A stretch of DNA of 64,000 nt from Megalopta genalis (GCF_051020955.1 NC_135026.1:5432501-5496500); one strand, 5' to 3'. Shown: positions 1 through 12,199, numbered from the stretch's first letter. The notes: generated by a model not told the origin, from the sequence alone. Numbers and translations: made by a program.

Positions 1-229
1 ATATTTCTTCACCTTCGAGCGCCATCGACGGAATCAAAACGCGGGGAGTTGACGCGCGGAGGGAGAAAAGACAGTCGCCGCGTTTTGTGTCTTTGATCCT
101 GTCGATTGTGTACGCGATGTTGCGAAGCACGTCGGCAGGTGGCCACCTTCGCCGCTGCTTCCTTAATGAGGTGATGATTTGTATGTGTAAAGTCCCAAAA
201 TGTGATTACGATGTTCCTTAAGATAGGGT
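1..229. other. Single-copy DNA at window edge
   Basis: Mixed-composition sequence with no repeat, RNA or supportable open frame. It ends where the 36-bp minisatellite begins. Confidence 0.4.
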
Positions 230-2255
230 CTGCTACATACCGATGAGTGCTCTAGCTGAATTTGCTATAAATATATTGAGGATATCTTCACTACTAGGAT
301 CTGGTAGTTATTGATGATGACTTGTCTAGTAGGGTCTGCTAAATGTGGAAGATGATACATTTAGTAAGGAGTAGTAGATGTTCATGAGCACACTAGCAGA
401 ATTTGCTATAGATAGTGAGGATGACTTTTTTATTAGGACGTGGTAACTACTTGTGATGACTTCTCTAGTAGGGTTTGCTAAGTAATTGAAAATTAATTCT
501 CTGGTAAGGACTGCTAAATGTCGAAGGTGTCGCCTCTAGTAGGGACTGATAGATAGTGACGAGTATACTAGCAGAATTTGCTATAGATAGTGAGGATGTC
601 TTCTCTACTAGCAGCTGCTAAATAATTATCATGACTTCTCTAGTAGGGTCTGCTAAGTATTTGAAGATGATTTCTCTAGTAGGGACTGCTAAATGTCGAA
701 GGTGTCGCCTCTAGTAGGGACTGCTAGATACTAATGAGTCTACTAGCAGAATTTGCTATAGATTGTGAGGATGTCTTCTCTACTTGTCCCTATTAAATAC
801 TTATGATGACTTGTCTAGTAGGGTCTGCTAAGTATTTGAAGATAACTTGCCTAGTAGGGTCTGCTAAGTATTTGAAGATAACTTGACTAGTAGGGTCTGC
901 TAAGTATTTGAAGATAACTTGACTAGTAGGATCTGCTAAGTATTTGGAGACGACTTCTTCTCTAGTAGGATTTGCTAAATGTCGAAGAAGACACCTCTAA
1001 TAGGGACTGCTAAATACTGATGAGTCCACTAGCGCAATTTGCTATAAATAGTGAGAATGTCTTCTCTACTAGGACCTGCTAAATACTTATGACGACTTCT
1101 CTAGTAGGGTCTGCTAAGTATTTGAGGATGACTCACCTAGTAGGATCTACTAAATATTTGAAGACGACTTCTTTTCTAGTAGGATCTGCTCGATATTGAC
1201 AACGTCATCTCTACTAGGACCTGCTAGAAACTGATATTGAGTTGACTAGTAGGGTTTATTAAATACTTATGATGACTTCTCTAGTAGGGTCTGCTTAGTA
1301 TTTGAAGATAACTCTCTCTTGACTAGTAGGATCTGCTATATATTTGAAGACGTCTTCTTCTCTAGTAGGGTCTGCTAAATATCGAAGATGGTACTACTAA
1401 TAGGGACTGCTACATACTGATGAGTCTACTAGCAGAATTTGCTATAAATTCTGAAGATGTCTTCCCCACTAGGACCTGCTAAATAGTTATGACTTCTTTA
1501 GTAGGGTCTACTAAATACTTATGGTAACTCGACTAGTAAGGTTTGCTAAGTATTTGTAGATAACTTGACTAGTAGGATCTGCTAAGTATTTGAAGATGAC
1601 TTATCTAGTAGGTTCTACTAAATATTTTAAGACGTCTTCTTCTCTAGTATGATTTGCTAAATGTCGAAGATGACACCTCCAGTAGGGACTGCTAGTTACT
1701 GATGAGTCTACTAACATAATTTACTATAAATAGTGAGAATGTAGCTTCTATTAGAACCTGCTAAATACTTATGATGACTTCTCTAGTAGGGTCTACTAAA
1801 TACTTATGGTAACTCGACTAGTAAGGTCTGCTAAGTATTTAAAGGTGACTTGACTAGTAGGATCTGCTAAATATTTAGAGACGTCTTCTTTTGTAGTAGG
1901 GTCTGCTAAATATCGAAGATGACACCTCTAGTAGGGAGTGCTAGATACTGATGAGTTCACTAGCACGATTTGCTATAAATAGTGAGAATGTCTTCTCTAC
2001 TAGGACCTGCTAATTACTTATAATGACTTCTCTAGTAGGGTCTGATAAGTATTTGAAGATGACTCATCTAGTAAAATCTACTAAATATTTGAAGACGACT
2101 TCTTCCTCAGTAGGATCTGCTAGATATTGACAACGTCATCTCTACTAAGACCTGCTAGGAACTGATATTGAGTTGACTAGTAGGGTCCATTCAATACTTA
2201 TGATGACTTATCTAGTAGGGATTGGTATATACTAATGAGTCCAACAATCGTAGCA
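230..2255. repeat. 36-bp degenerate minisatellite, about 2 kb
   Basis: Units carry the words CTAGTAGGGTCTGCTAAG and TATTTGAAGATGACTT. The CTAGTAGGG word recurs at 815, 851, 887 and 923, exactly 36 bp apart. A variant unit reading CTAGCAGAATTTGCTATA recurs near 392, 568, 742, 1028, 1428, 1709 and 1960 at irregular spacing, so there is a loose higher-order structure. Units are contiguous with no unique spacers, so this is not a CRISPR array. Confidence 0.93.
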
Positions 2256-3060
2256 AGTTGAAAACAATGCAACAATGTCCTGAAACTGTTTCAATGTCCT
2301 CGTAGTACCGCGTTTCGCTTAATCAGTATCATCATAACCGCGTAAAATTCGCGATCCACCGATGAGTCATCCGTGAGACCAATGCCGAAACGCTCCCATC
2401 CCCACCACCCCCGAACCTCCACCGTTCGCAGAGCCACCTGCGAGCGTCCTTAGAGCGAGCAACGACCGATCCCGGGAAATCTGCGTAAAAAAATGCGGTT
2501 GACACGGACGGAAGGCCATGATTATTCCCAAGGATGCGAACCGCCTTGTCCGAGATGAATGTATCTCCTTCGGATCTCCCTCTCTCCGGTTGGTTTACGC
2601 TACGTCTCCATAGCCCGGAGGCCTTCGGTCTGACCTCTCGACCGGCGGATGCGCGGACTGCATAAAAGAGCCGGGGCAAAACTCATCGAGCGGCTTCGTC
2701 CTCTTTGATTCGATAATAATTATCGTTCTCAGAACGCGAGGAGGAGAGGAACACCGGCCCGCCACCGCCCCTACCCCCTCCCCTCCCGCCATCGTCAGTA
2801 CGCGCTAGCTGCTACACCGTGAACGAACAATGAAGCAAGCTCCGCGTTCCACCTGGAACGCTTCTTAATTGCGTCTAAAACGCTCCAACCTCGGGGAACC
2901 AGACGCGATCAACGGATACAAGGTATCGTCATCGAGGTAACCGATGACATGGTAGATTTTTTTCTTTGTTGCTTCACGCGCGCCGCCGTTTGGCAAGATC
3001 AGCTGCCGTGAGGCGGAGTTAGCCGCCGTCGACTGCGATTTCTTTGGGACGTTTCGTGGG
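2256..3060. other. GC-rich single-copy island
   Basis: Non-repetitive and GC-rich. A minus-strand frame of about 115 codons (2332-2679) and an overlapping 65-codon frame have no recognisable domain, splice context or matching partner exon, so I do not call them genes. Confidence 0.4.
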
Positions 3061-3800
3061 ATTTTGGGACTTGGGACGGTGACTGATTTTGATGATTTTG
3101 GGGTTTGCTGTGGACGGAAGTCATTTTGATGATCACTTCGCTTTGTAAAAATTGGAATTAATGACTTCTGGGCGTGACAGCTAAGATTTTGAGATTTATT
3201 GTGGCGGAAATCATTTTGATGAACGCTTTTCTTTGTAAAAATTGGAATTAATGACTTTTGGGTGTGACAGCTAAGATTTTGATGATTTTGATGATTTTGA
3301 GATTTGTTGTAGTGGAAGTCATTTTGATGATCACTTTGCTTTGTAAAAATTTGAATCAATTACTTTTGGGAGTGGCTGCTGGGATTTTGATGATTTTGAG
3401 ATTTGTTGTGGCGGAAATCATTTTGATGAACGCTTTCCTTTGTAAAAATTTGAATTAATTACTTTTGGGTGTGACAGCTAAGATTTTGATGATTTTGATG
3501 ATTTTGAGATTTGTTGTAGTGGAAGTCATTTTGATGATCACTTCGCTTTGTAACAATTGGAATGAATTACTTTTGGGAGTGGCTGCTGGGATTTTGATGA
3601 TTTTGGGATTTATTGTGGCGGAAGTCATTCTGAACAACTCTTTCTTTCGTAAAAATCAGGGTTAATGAAGGCTAGAATTTTAATGATTTTGAAATTTGTT
3701 GTGAATGACATAATTTTAAACAGCTCTCCCCATCGTAAAAATTAAAATTAGTGACTTTTGAGTTTAGCAGCTAGAATTTTGATGACTTTGAAATTCGAAT
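3061..3800. repeat. Tandem repeat of 90, 99 and 108 bp units
   Basis: The anchor word TCATTTTGATGA (diverged in the last copy) starts at 3121, 3211, 3319, 3418, 3526 and 3625, giving steps of 90, 108, 99, 108 and 99 bp. The differences are multiples of 9 and come from gain or loss of an internal 9-bp word, GATTTTGAT. Two subtypes alternate, one reading GATCACTTCGCTTTG after the anchor and one GAACGCTTTCCTTTG. A decayed copy follows to about 3800. Because every unit is divisible by 3, open frames run through on both strands (such as minus 2865-3359 and plus 3258-3458). I read these as by-products of the repeat. Confidence 0.92.
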
Positions 3801-4170
3801 TAGGTTTCCAGGGTTAACATCCTGTCTGGGACGGTTTCACGAGCTTCCGTGTAACGAGCACGATAATTCAGCGATAATGCCGGCCGTATGGTGAATTGAA
3901 TGGACGCGGACGCGTCGCGGAAACCATCGATCGCCTTAGGAATGCATCGATCCGCGATAGATGGGGAACGGTGAGGCGTTCGGGCCCACGGTTTCGCACA
4001 ACCGTTCATTTGCGGCACGTCCTGGCTGAGATATTTATCGCCTCGTGACCGCCGACACACCACCAATGGCGGAGACCGATTGCAAAAGTTTAAGGTGTTT
4101 AGCGTTAACCGTTCGAACGCGAAATTCGTTCGCCGGCTGCGGCTATGAAATCCCGACGAAAACATTTCGT
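3801..4170. other. Single-copy spacer
   Basis: Unique GC-richer sequence between two arrays. A 121-codon minus frame (3800-4165) shows no recognisable motif and is not called. Confidence 0.35.
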
Positions 4171-5060
4171 GAATGAAATCACTGCAAAAATTCTACTTTG
4201 TATCGCTGTATACATATGTAAAAAGGTATAGGAACAGCAAATATCGGTTTGAAATAATTTTAAAAAATTTATGTTTCGAGAAAATTCAAGATAATGGTCC
4301 GTTTGTATGGCTCCCAGCCATTTTTGCTCCAAAATTCCCACCGCCGAGAGTAAAAAACATTCTGTATCAATTTTTCACAATTTTCAGTACCGAATACCTC
4401 TATAAACAAATACGGGAACAATAAATATCAGCTTGAAAAAGTTTAAAAAAACTTATGTTTCGAGAAAATTCAAGATAATGGTCCATTTGTGTGGCTCTGA
4501 GGCACTTTTGCACCAAAATTCCCATCGCCAAGAGTAAAAAACCTTCTGTATCGCTTCTGCACGAGTTTTAACACTGAATATGTCTATAAACAAGTATAAA
4601 GACAACAAATATCGCCTTGAAATAAATTTAAAAAATTCATTTTCCGAGAAAATTCAAGATAATTGTCCGTTTGCATGGCTCCGAACCATTTTCGCTCCAA
4701 TTCCCACCGCCAAGAGTAAAGAAATTCTGTATGGCTTTTGCACGACTTTTAATACTGAATACGTCTATAAACAAGTATAAAAACAACAAATATCGCCTTG
4801 ACATAAATTTGAAAAATTTATTTTCCGAGAAAATTCAAGATAATGGTCCGTTTGTATGGCTTCGAGCCATTTTTGCTCCAATTCCCACCGCCAAGAGAAA
4901 AAAACATTCTGTATCAATCTTTCACGACTTTCAGTACCGAATACCTCTATAAACAAATACGGAAACAATAAATATCAGCTTAAAAAAATTTAAAAAAATT
5001 TATGTTTCGAGAAGATTTAAGATAATGGTCCATTTATATGGCTCCGAGCCATTTTTTGGT
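4171..5060. repeat. ~182-bp satellite, about five copies
   Basis: The word AATTCAAGATAATGGTCC (variants in some copies) begins at 4283, 4467, 4651, 4832 and, diverged, 5014. The steps are 184, 184, 181 and 182 bp. Each unit also holds a GGCTCCGAGCCATTTTTG-like inverted word and a CCTCTATAAACAA-like stretch. The final copy is cut off just after its GGCTCCGAGCC word. Short open frames inside (such as 4580-4780 and 4671-4952) are repeat translations. Confidence 0.93.
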
Positions 5061-5530
5061 ACGTATCGATACAAAAAATTCCAATTGTTAATTATATACA
5101 ATAAATTCTAATTCAGAATACCAAGCGGGTGAATAATTCATTGGAATCAATTCGCCGATATTAAAAAATCTTCCCGAATGTCCGGCTGACCGCAGAGCTT
5201 CGGCTTTTTCGCGAATAATAAATTGGTCACCGGCGAAACTTCTCGCGAATACCGTCAGAAATTAATTACTCATGCGCTCCGGTGTTGCCTCTAGTAACAC
5301 TTACGAGCCAGCGCAGAATTCGTTGAGACGGCGCGGCGCGGATCACCGATAATTTGCGGCTCGCTTTAACCGGATGTTGTAGAAAGTAAAAATGCGGCGC
5401 GTAATAAGCGTCGCAATTATTCCCACTATATTTAGACAGCCGTAGCCGCTAACGAAGCGCGAGAAACCGATTATCGATTCGATGTCTCGACCTCGGCGAC
5501 CGAATGAAATTCCCAGGTGCCGTTTCTGCT
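5061..5530. other. Single-copy island
   Basis: AT-rich at the left, GC-richer from about 5280. It contains several TAATTA/AATTAATT words and CGCG-rich stretches. No open frame or RNA is supportable. Confidence 0.35.
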
Positions 5531-5572
5531 TGTTTCTTTTTTTTTCTCTCTCTCTCTCTCTCTCTTTTTTAT
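5531..5572. repeat. Poly-T and (CT)n microsatellite
   Basis: A T run followed by about eleven CT dinucleotides and a second T run. Confidence 0.95.
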
Positions 5573-6060
5573 GGTGATGGTCGGTGACACACGCGCTCCT
5601 TAAAAAATTACCGGGACGACGACGATAATCGAAGAAAGCGAATTATCGCGAAGGACGCGTGAACCATCTGCGAGCCATCTGTGAAGCATCGTTGATCAAC
5701 AAGGTTGGCAATAGGACAGTGGAGAGTCGGAGAGGCAGCGGCTACTGTTGGAGGACCAATTGCTGTGCCTTTGCTTTGTCTCCGGATCGTTTTGGATCGG
5801 TTTATTCTTTTATTTCGTTTTATCATTTAATACAAATATTTGACAGTTTAAATATTTTATTTCAGTTTTTTGATAGTCGAATAGCATTGATAATTACTGT
5901 ATGTTTCGAAATAATTGTATAAAAATTGTTTATATTTAGAAAATTGTTAAAAGTGTAATTGTTGCATGAGTCGTCATATTTATAAAATGCGCCAGATTAT
6001 ATAAAATGGAAATACTGAAGATCAGAAAAGTTATTTTGGATTTTCTGTTAAAATTGCTTC
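5573..6060. other. Single-copy spacer, AT-rich on the right
   Basis: No supportable gene. An 87-codon plus frame (5659-5922) drifts into low-complexity AT sequence. Confidence 0.35.
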
Positions 6061-6535
6061 GACTGAGAAAGGTTTAATATTTGTAGAAAAAAATAAACGG
6101 AAGATAAAGAAGAACTAAATAAATAAAGAGAAATAAAGAAAAAGAATAAAAGAGAAATAGAAAAATAAAGATGAAATAGAAGAATAAAAGAATCCAAAAA
6201 AACAAATGATTATTTATAAACAAAAATAAACGAAACATAAAGTAATAAAGAAATGAAGAAAAATAAAGAAAAAGAATAAAAAAGAAGTAGAAGAATAAAA
6301 GAATCCAAAATAAATCAGATAATTATTTATAAAGAGAAATAAACAAAATATAAAGAAGAAATAAAGAAAAATCAAGAAAAAGAATAAAATTGAAATAGCA
6401 AAATAAAGAAGAAATAAAGAAGTAAAGAAAAATAAAGAAAAAATAAAAAATAAATAGAAAAATAAAGAAGAAATAAAGAAATAAAGAAAAATAAAGAAAA
6501 AAATAGAAAAGAAATAGAAAAATAAAGAAGAAAAC
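6061..6535. repeat. A-rich AAATAAAGAAG low-complexity repeat
   Basis: Degenerate purine-rich repeat of AATAAAGAA words. A longer duplication is visible: the word GAATCCAAAA followed by TTATTTATAAA recurs about 111 bp apart (6190 and 6301). Long minus-strand frames rich in Phe, Leu and Ser (such as 6214-6870) are translations of this repeat. Confidence 0.9.
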
Positions 6536-7084
6536 CAGAGGCACAGTAATTGGTCTCTGCAGAATAGCCTAATCTCAGTAAGAAGAATTCTAAAAGAAGA
6601 AAAAGGGAAAAGCACCCCAAGTCCGATAACAACAAAATAAAATAAATATAAAATAAAATAAGCAAAATTGAAGAGCAGAAAAATCCAACGCAACTGGGAA
6701 ACAAAACACAGGCACAGGAATTGGTCATCGCAGAGTAGCCGGCTCCACCGGCCTGTTCTCTGCAAAAAAGACTCGCGTCGCAAAATGAACTCGAAGACAG
6801 AAGCCGAAGAAGAGAGGACACGCATGTCCGAAAAACTGTTCAAGTAATCCCAACGAGACGCGTCCGCCAATAAATTCTAATCTCGTCAGCTGGTGCCTCG
6901 GAGGCCTGGCTCGGAGGCCGCTGAAAAGATTCAGATTTACGATCGCCCGGCACGAAAGTCGAACCAGCCGGGAATGTAAAAGTCTCGCGACTATTTTCTC
7001 TGTCTGGAGCAGGGCCGCACGAACCCGCAGAACTTGTCTTCTCTAACCCACTAAAAGAAATAGAACGGGAGTCGAAGTAGAACA
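6536..7084. other. Spacer with two copies of a dispersed CACAGTAATTGG motif
   Basis: The words GCACAGTAATTGGTCTC (6541) and GGCACAGGAATTGG (6711), the latter followed by GTAGCCGGCTCCACC, are diverged copies of the motif at the heart of the 13 kb tandem repeat. The rest is single-copy with no recognised gene. Confidence 0.5.
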
Positions 7085-8255
7085 CGTTTCAAATTATAGC
7101 AATTTATAAAAGTTATGATCTATAAAAGTTGTGAGTTATAAAAATTGTGACTCACAGAACTTGTGATTTATGAACGTCGCGATTTATAAAAGTTGTGAGT
7201 TATGTAAATTGTGATTTAGAAAAACTGGGACTCATAAAAGTTGTGATTTATAAATGTTATGGTTTATACCAATTGTGAGTTATCAAAATTGTGACTCATA
7301 AAACTTATGATTTACGAACGTTGTGATTTATAAAAGTTGTGAGTTATGTCAATTGTAATTTATAAAAACTGGGACTCATAAAAGTTGTGATTTATAAATG
7401 TTATGATTTATATCAATTGTGATTTATAAAAATTGTGACACATAAAACTTGTGATTTACGAATGTTGTGATTTATAAAAGTCGTGAGTTATGTCAATTGT
7501 GATTTATAAAAAAATTATGACACATAAAACTTGTGATTTACGAACGTTGTGATTTATAAAAGTTGTGAGTTATGTCAATTGTGATTTATAAAAATTGGGA
7601 CTCATAAAAGTTGTGAGTTATATCAATTGTGATTTATAAAAATTGTAATTCATACATCTTATGATTTATAAAAGTTGTGACTTACATAAATTGTGATTTA
7701 TATATTCGTGATTCATAAAAGTCCTGATTCATAAATCTTGCGATTTAGAAAAGTTCTGATTTATAAAGGTTATATTATAAAAATTGTGATTTATAAAAAC
7801 CGTAATTTACAAAAATTGTGATTTATAAAAGTTGTGATTTATATAACTTGTGATTTATAAAAATTGTTATTTGTAAAAATTGTGACTTATAAAACTTGTG
7901 ACTTATGAAACTTGTGATTTATAGAAAATGTGATTTATAAAAGTTGTGATTTATGAAACATGTGATTTATGAAAGTTGTAATTTGTAAAAATTGTGACTT
8001 ATAGAAAATCTGATTCATAAATATTGTGATTTATAAAAATTGTGGTTTATGAAAATTGTGGTTTATAAAAATTGTGATTGATGAAAACTGTGATTTACAA
8101 AAATTGTGATTTGTAAAAGTTGTGACTTATAAAAACTGTGATTTATAAAAATTGTGATTTATAGAAGTTGTGAGTTATAGAAACTGTGATTTACAAAAAT
8201 TGTGATTTATGAAAATTTTGATTTGTGACTTATAAAACATTTGATTTATAAAAAT
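7085..8255. repeat. 16-bp minisatellite with 144-bp higher-order period
   Basis: Base unit GATTTATAAAAGTTGT and variants for about 1.17 kb. In the left half the marker GAGTTATGT occurs at 7197, 7341 and 7485, 144 bp apart (nine base units), and again at 7567. The right half is a simpler, less ordered array. Confidence 0.94.
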
Positions 8256-8842
8256 CGATGGCTTCAACGCTAAGGATCGAACCAACACGATAGCTGGGAT
8301 GACTATAGCGCGCGTCGCCTCACGTCCGATATCCGAAGGACGTCAGTCCTGACGGTCGGGTGAGTCTGCGTGTCGTGATACCAGCGAAAAGAATCAGATC
8401 CGCTGGCCGATTGCAAATTGCTCGAGCGGAACCGTGTGCGAGACCGTCTCGGCGTAGAACCGAGAAGAAAGAGCTGGAGGTGATGGGGGAGGGGATGGTG
8501 GAGGAGGAGTGTCCGTCTCAAAGTCAAAGGTCCGCCGGCGAAACGAAGACTAAGCAGAGGGTAGGTTAGAATGATTGCACGGGATGGCTGGGAATTTACT
8601 GCGCCGTAGAAGATCCCTCCGGCTGTTTTAGAATCGCCGTTGCAATACAAGCCCGGATACCGAGTGATACCGAGCCGCGAGAACGGCGGTTCTGTTTACA
8701 CGAGATCTCTACCTTTGCTCGCGCTTCCGTTCGTTTCGTTGGTCGTTTCGTTATGTCAACGATGGTGCGTCACGGGAAATCAAATTGTCGTTATCAGTGT
8801 TCTTTTAAGCCTTCCAAATCGAGCCTGATCCGCCCAAAGTAA
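8256..8842. other. Single-copy GC-rich island
   Basis: Unique sequence. A 115-codon minus frame (8303-8650) opens with TTG rather than ATG, is Arg/Ser/Leu rich and has no domain that I recognise. Confidence 0.35.
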
Positions 8843-9122
<280 letters not shown>

Positions 9123-9169
9123 AATATTCTTTTATGTATATAAAAACGAGAACACTAGATACTTACAAC

Positions 9170-9745
9170 AAATGTAAGATTTTTCAAAGAATAGAAAGAA
9201 AGGAAACAGAATAAAAGAAGACAAAGAGTACGAAAGAGAACCAAAGGAAACAGAAAGAAATAAAATAATACAAAGGTAAACAAAATTAAACAATATGAAA
9301 TAAAAGAAAGCAAAAGGAAACAAAGGTAAACAAATGGAAACCATAGAAAACAGAAGAAAATTAAAGAAAATAAAAGAAAACTAAAGGAAATAAAAGAAAA
9401 CAATGGAAAACAAAAGAAAGAAAAAGAAAATACAAAAAAATAAGATAAAACAAAAGAGGAAAAGGAAGAAACAAAGGAAAACAAAAAAAAAGAAAAGAAA
9501 ACAAAGGAAAACACAAAATAAAGTAAAATAAAACAAAGAAAAACAAAAGAAAAGAAAACAAAGGAAAACAAAAGAAAAGAGAAGAAAACAAAGGAAAACA
9601 AAAGAAAGCAAGAGAAAATACAAGAAAAGAAAACAAAAGAAAACAAAAGAAAACGAAAGAAAACAAGAGAAGACAAAAGAGAACAATAAAAAAAATAAAA
9701 CAGAGAGAGAATGAAAAATAGAGAATAATATAATATGAAAATAGC
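9170..9745. repeat. Purine-rich AAAGAAAACAAAGG repeat
   Basis: About 575 bp in which the top strand is mostly A and G with scattered C, built from AAAGGAAAAC and AAAGAAAAC words. Phe/Leu/Ser-rich minus-strand frames here (including 227 codons, 9155-9838) are low-complexity artefacts. Confidence 0.92.
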
Positions 9746-9750
9746 AACAA

Positions 9751-9768
9751 CGCGCGCGCGCGCGCGCG
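9751..9768. repeat. (CG)9 dinucleotide tract
   Basis: Nine uninterrupted CG dinucleotides, an alternating purine-pyrimidine tract with Z-DNA potential. Confidence 0.97.
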
Positions 9769-10250
9769 ATAACAATAAAGCGGAGATTTGCAAACAATGG
9801 AAAGTGGACATTTGACGACATTTCTGTTGAAACAGCATCGAAACGGATCAGAAATAATTCCGCGACCCTCAGCAATCCCGCATCCTAGTCGAACGCTAAT
9901 TGCGATTTATCGCGACGTTGGAAATTATCTGGTTCCGTTCGGCGTGAACCGGAAACGTTGCACGTGGGTGTCTTATCGCCGTTTCGCCAGAAACGACCGC
10001 GGCACTTACACCGGCCGCGCGCTGAATTCGCCGGAGGATCGCCCGTTTCGCCGTTCGCTTTCTAACAACATTTGCATCCGAACACGTTTCGCGCATTACG
10101 ATATTGCGTTCCGCGGGAACCGTCGGGTCACCGGCGCGGGCCGCGGCGCCTCACCGTTAATTAACGCACACCGGGTACGTTCTGACCGCGCGGATTGTCG
10201 ACGGTGCCACGAATTATCGATCGGATCGCTCCGACGGCGGATATCGATCA
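9769..10250. other. GC-rich single-copy island with a 155-codon open frame
   Basis: A plus-strand frame runs 9788-10255. It opens with TTG, and its first ATG is nine bases later. The product would be Arg-rich and basic with no recognised domain. The reverse strand is also open over part of the region (9896-10096), as expected for CG-rich DNA poor in stop codons. Not called as a gene. Confidence 0.3.
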
Positions 10251-10430
10251 AGTAATAATAATAATAAAATAATATAATATATAATATAGAATATATAAAA
10301 TATATACAATAATAAAAATTAAAAATATATAAAATAATAAGAATAAAATAAAAAAGATAAAAATAAAGAAATACGTAAAATATATAATATGTAAATGAAT
10401 AAAATAGTATAATATTAGTGTATTTTAATT
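10251..10430. repeat. AT-rich TAATATAATA low-complexity tract
   Basis: Irregular AATAAT, ATATAA and TATAAAAT words. Confidence 0.8.
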
Positions 10431-11784
10431 TTCGATGATTTTAATTTAATATGATTTTAATTTAATTTTCTAACCAATCAGGATTATTCAATTACCGTTT
10501 AGATCATGCTCATACATAACTGCTAAATCAAAATTATACTAATTCGCTTGGTTTTCTTGTTTCAGATCGTCGGAAAAGCCAGAATCATGTCAAAAGTCGT
10601 CGTAATTTTCTTACAACGCTGACAGAACGATTAAAACACTGTCAATAAAATGCAACATAACTCACGCAGCAGCGGTTCTTTTTGCTTCAAAAAATTCCAC
10701 GATGTACTTTAAATGTCATCAAAAACATCTGCCAAATGCCGACGCAAAATCTCTGACGATTCTCTAAAAAAAAATTCCCGAAAACTGTTCAGAATTGTAA
10801 CAACGTAAACCGGTCGCGCTCCCCACTCCGCTGCACGGCAGTGCCGGCGCGTCGCGTGACTCATCCCCACTCCCGCGCCTTGAACTTAGCCTATTCTTCC
10901 GGCAAGCTCGCAAAGGTCGATAGAACGGCACAGCTCGACTTTTTCCTGACCACAATCGCCGGAATGGTCGCAACAATGACCGATTCGCAACGGTTGCGTG
11001 AACTCACGTGTTTCCGGCAGCGGATTCTTCGAATCGGCGAGGCTCACCGAGCAAATATTTCGTACCTGGAACAAAGAACGAGAGAGAGTAAGTCGTAGAG
11101 AGCGGTTTGCGTAAAATCGGGGCGGCTAATAAATTGTCATAATGCATAACGGCACCGGATAATTAACGCCGGTCGCGCGGTTTAGCTTCAGCAGTCGCGG
11201 CGACTCGAGGAAAAATCGGCAATCGGTTGCACCCATACGCGGCTTTCACGTCGAACAAGCAGCGCACGCTTCGCGACAGAGAAGAACGCCGATATATCTC
11301 TCCGGCGAGCAACCACCTGCGCCGTTCGCCGCCGAGAAGAATAGCGCATTCATGCGACATTGAACGCCGGTAATTAATTGGGGACGATGGTGCCGGAAAA
11401 TAATGTCTCAATGCTCTTTCGCTCGAACGTGACACTATCCGCGCCGATAAATTATTTAGAGAGCACTTACCGCTTGCGAACTCGGCTACCGATACCATCG
11501 ACACGGGATCTCGCTGTTTCGTGTACCCTAACTGCTAATACGAATCGTCTTGTCTTTTCTTGTTACGATGTCGCACCGAGGATTTCAAGTATTCGTGACG
11601 CGAATTGAAGATTCAAGTACAATTTGAAATTTTTTTAAAAATATTCAGTTTCTGCTGGATTCACTTTAAATCGCTGTAATTATTTTTCTTTTCTTGTATT
11701 GATACGAAAATTAATTTATTATACACATTCGATTTTTTAAATTATGTTCTTATAACTTATCTTTTATTAACTTCGATTTTCTTG
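10431..11784. other. Single-copy DNA, mixed composition
   Basis: AT-rich flanks surround a GC-rich core at 10800-11560. Short overlapping frames on both strands (such as plus 10841-11098 and minus 11163-11504) show no domain. A GAGAGTAAGTCG word at about 11085 resembles a splice donor, but I find no coherent exon next to it. Confidence 0.35.
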
Positions 11785-11890
11785 CAATTTCAATATGTTG
11801 TGCAGCTTGACGTTCTGAACAACTTTCGTCTTGGCGAGAAATTTCTGTCTGCGCTAGTTTCCGAGATATTCGCGAAAAACCGTAGACCTA
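11785..11890 (+). repeat. Dispersed TAACC-foldback module, plus copy
   Basis: Reads CAATATGTTGTGCAGCTTGA, then GAACAACTTTC, then GTTTCCGAGATATTCGCG and finally GACCTAACCCAGACCTAACC. The same ordered words recur at about 51.0, 56.0, 59.1 and 60.5 kb in this orientation. This copy faces an inverted copy about 310 bp downstream. Confidence 0.85.
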
Positions 11891-12199
11891 ACCCAGACCT
11901 AACCTGATCCTAACCCGGACGTAACCTGGACCTATCCTGACACAGACGTGACATAGGACGTACAACGCGCGAGCCTTCTCTATAATGTATTTCCAGAAAC
12001 TATTTAGTAATCGTTGAAATACAGGCTAGGTCTAAGTTAAGTCCCGGTTAGGTCTGGGTTAGGTCTACAACGAAAGAATATATATTGCAATTTTGTTCGA
12101 TTTAATCTACTGCTTTTACCGAGGCTCGGTCCAAGTTATTTCCGAAAACAAAACACCGCTTTCATATTGCAACACCGTCTGGTCGGATCTCGATTAGAT
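11891..12199. repeat. Interior of foldback unit: TAACC then GGTTA words
   Basis: The left part carries CCTAACC/CCTGACC words and the right part GGTTAGGTCTGG words. The strand bias therefore flips at the middle, as in a decayed palindrome. Confidence 0.7.

Noticed and set aside
230..2255. CRISPR-like array of about 36-bp repeats
   Set aside because: Units are contiguous and degenerate with no unique spacers, and the context is eukaryotic.
2865..3359. 164-codon minus frame with repeated Gln-Asn-His-rich blocks
   Set aside because: The blocks are the 90/99/108-bp DNA units. The frame survives because the units are multiples of three.
6214..6870. 218-codon Phe/Leu/Tyr-rich minus frame resembling a membrane protein
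   Set aside because: Comes from A-rich low-complexity DNA. The hydrophobicity follows from TTT/TTA codons, not from a real protein.
8277..8290. Possible B box on the minus strand (GGTTCGATCC)
   Set aside because: One base short of the B-box spacing and no A box upstream.
9155..9838. 227-codon Phe/Ser/Leu-rich minus frame, also membrane-like
   Set aside because: Translation of the purine-rich repeat. Overlapping frames in other phases look the same.
11085..11098. Splice donor-like word after a short open frame
   Set aside because: No matching acceptor or continuing frame could be found. The word is common by chance.
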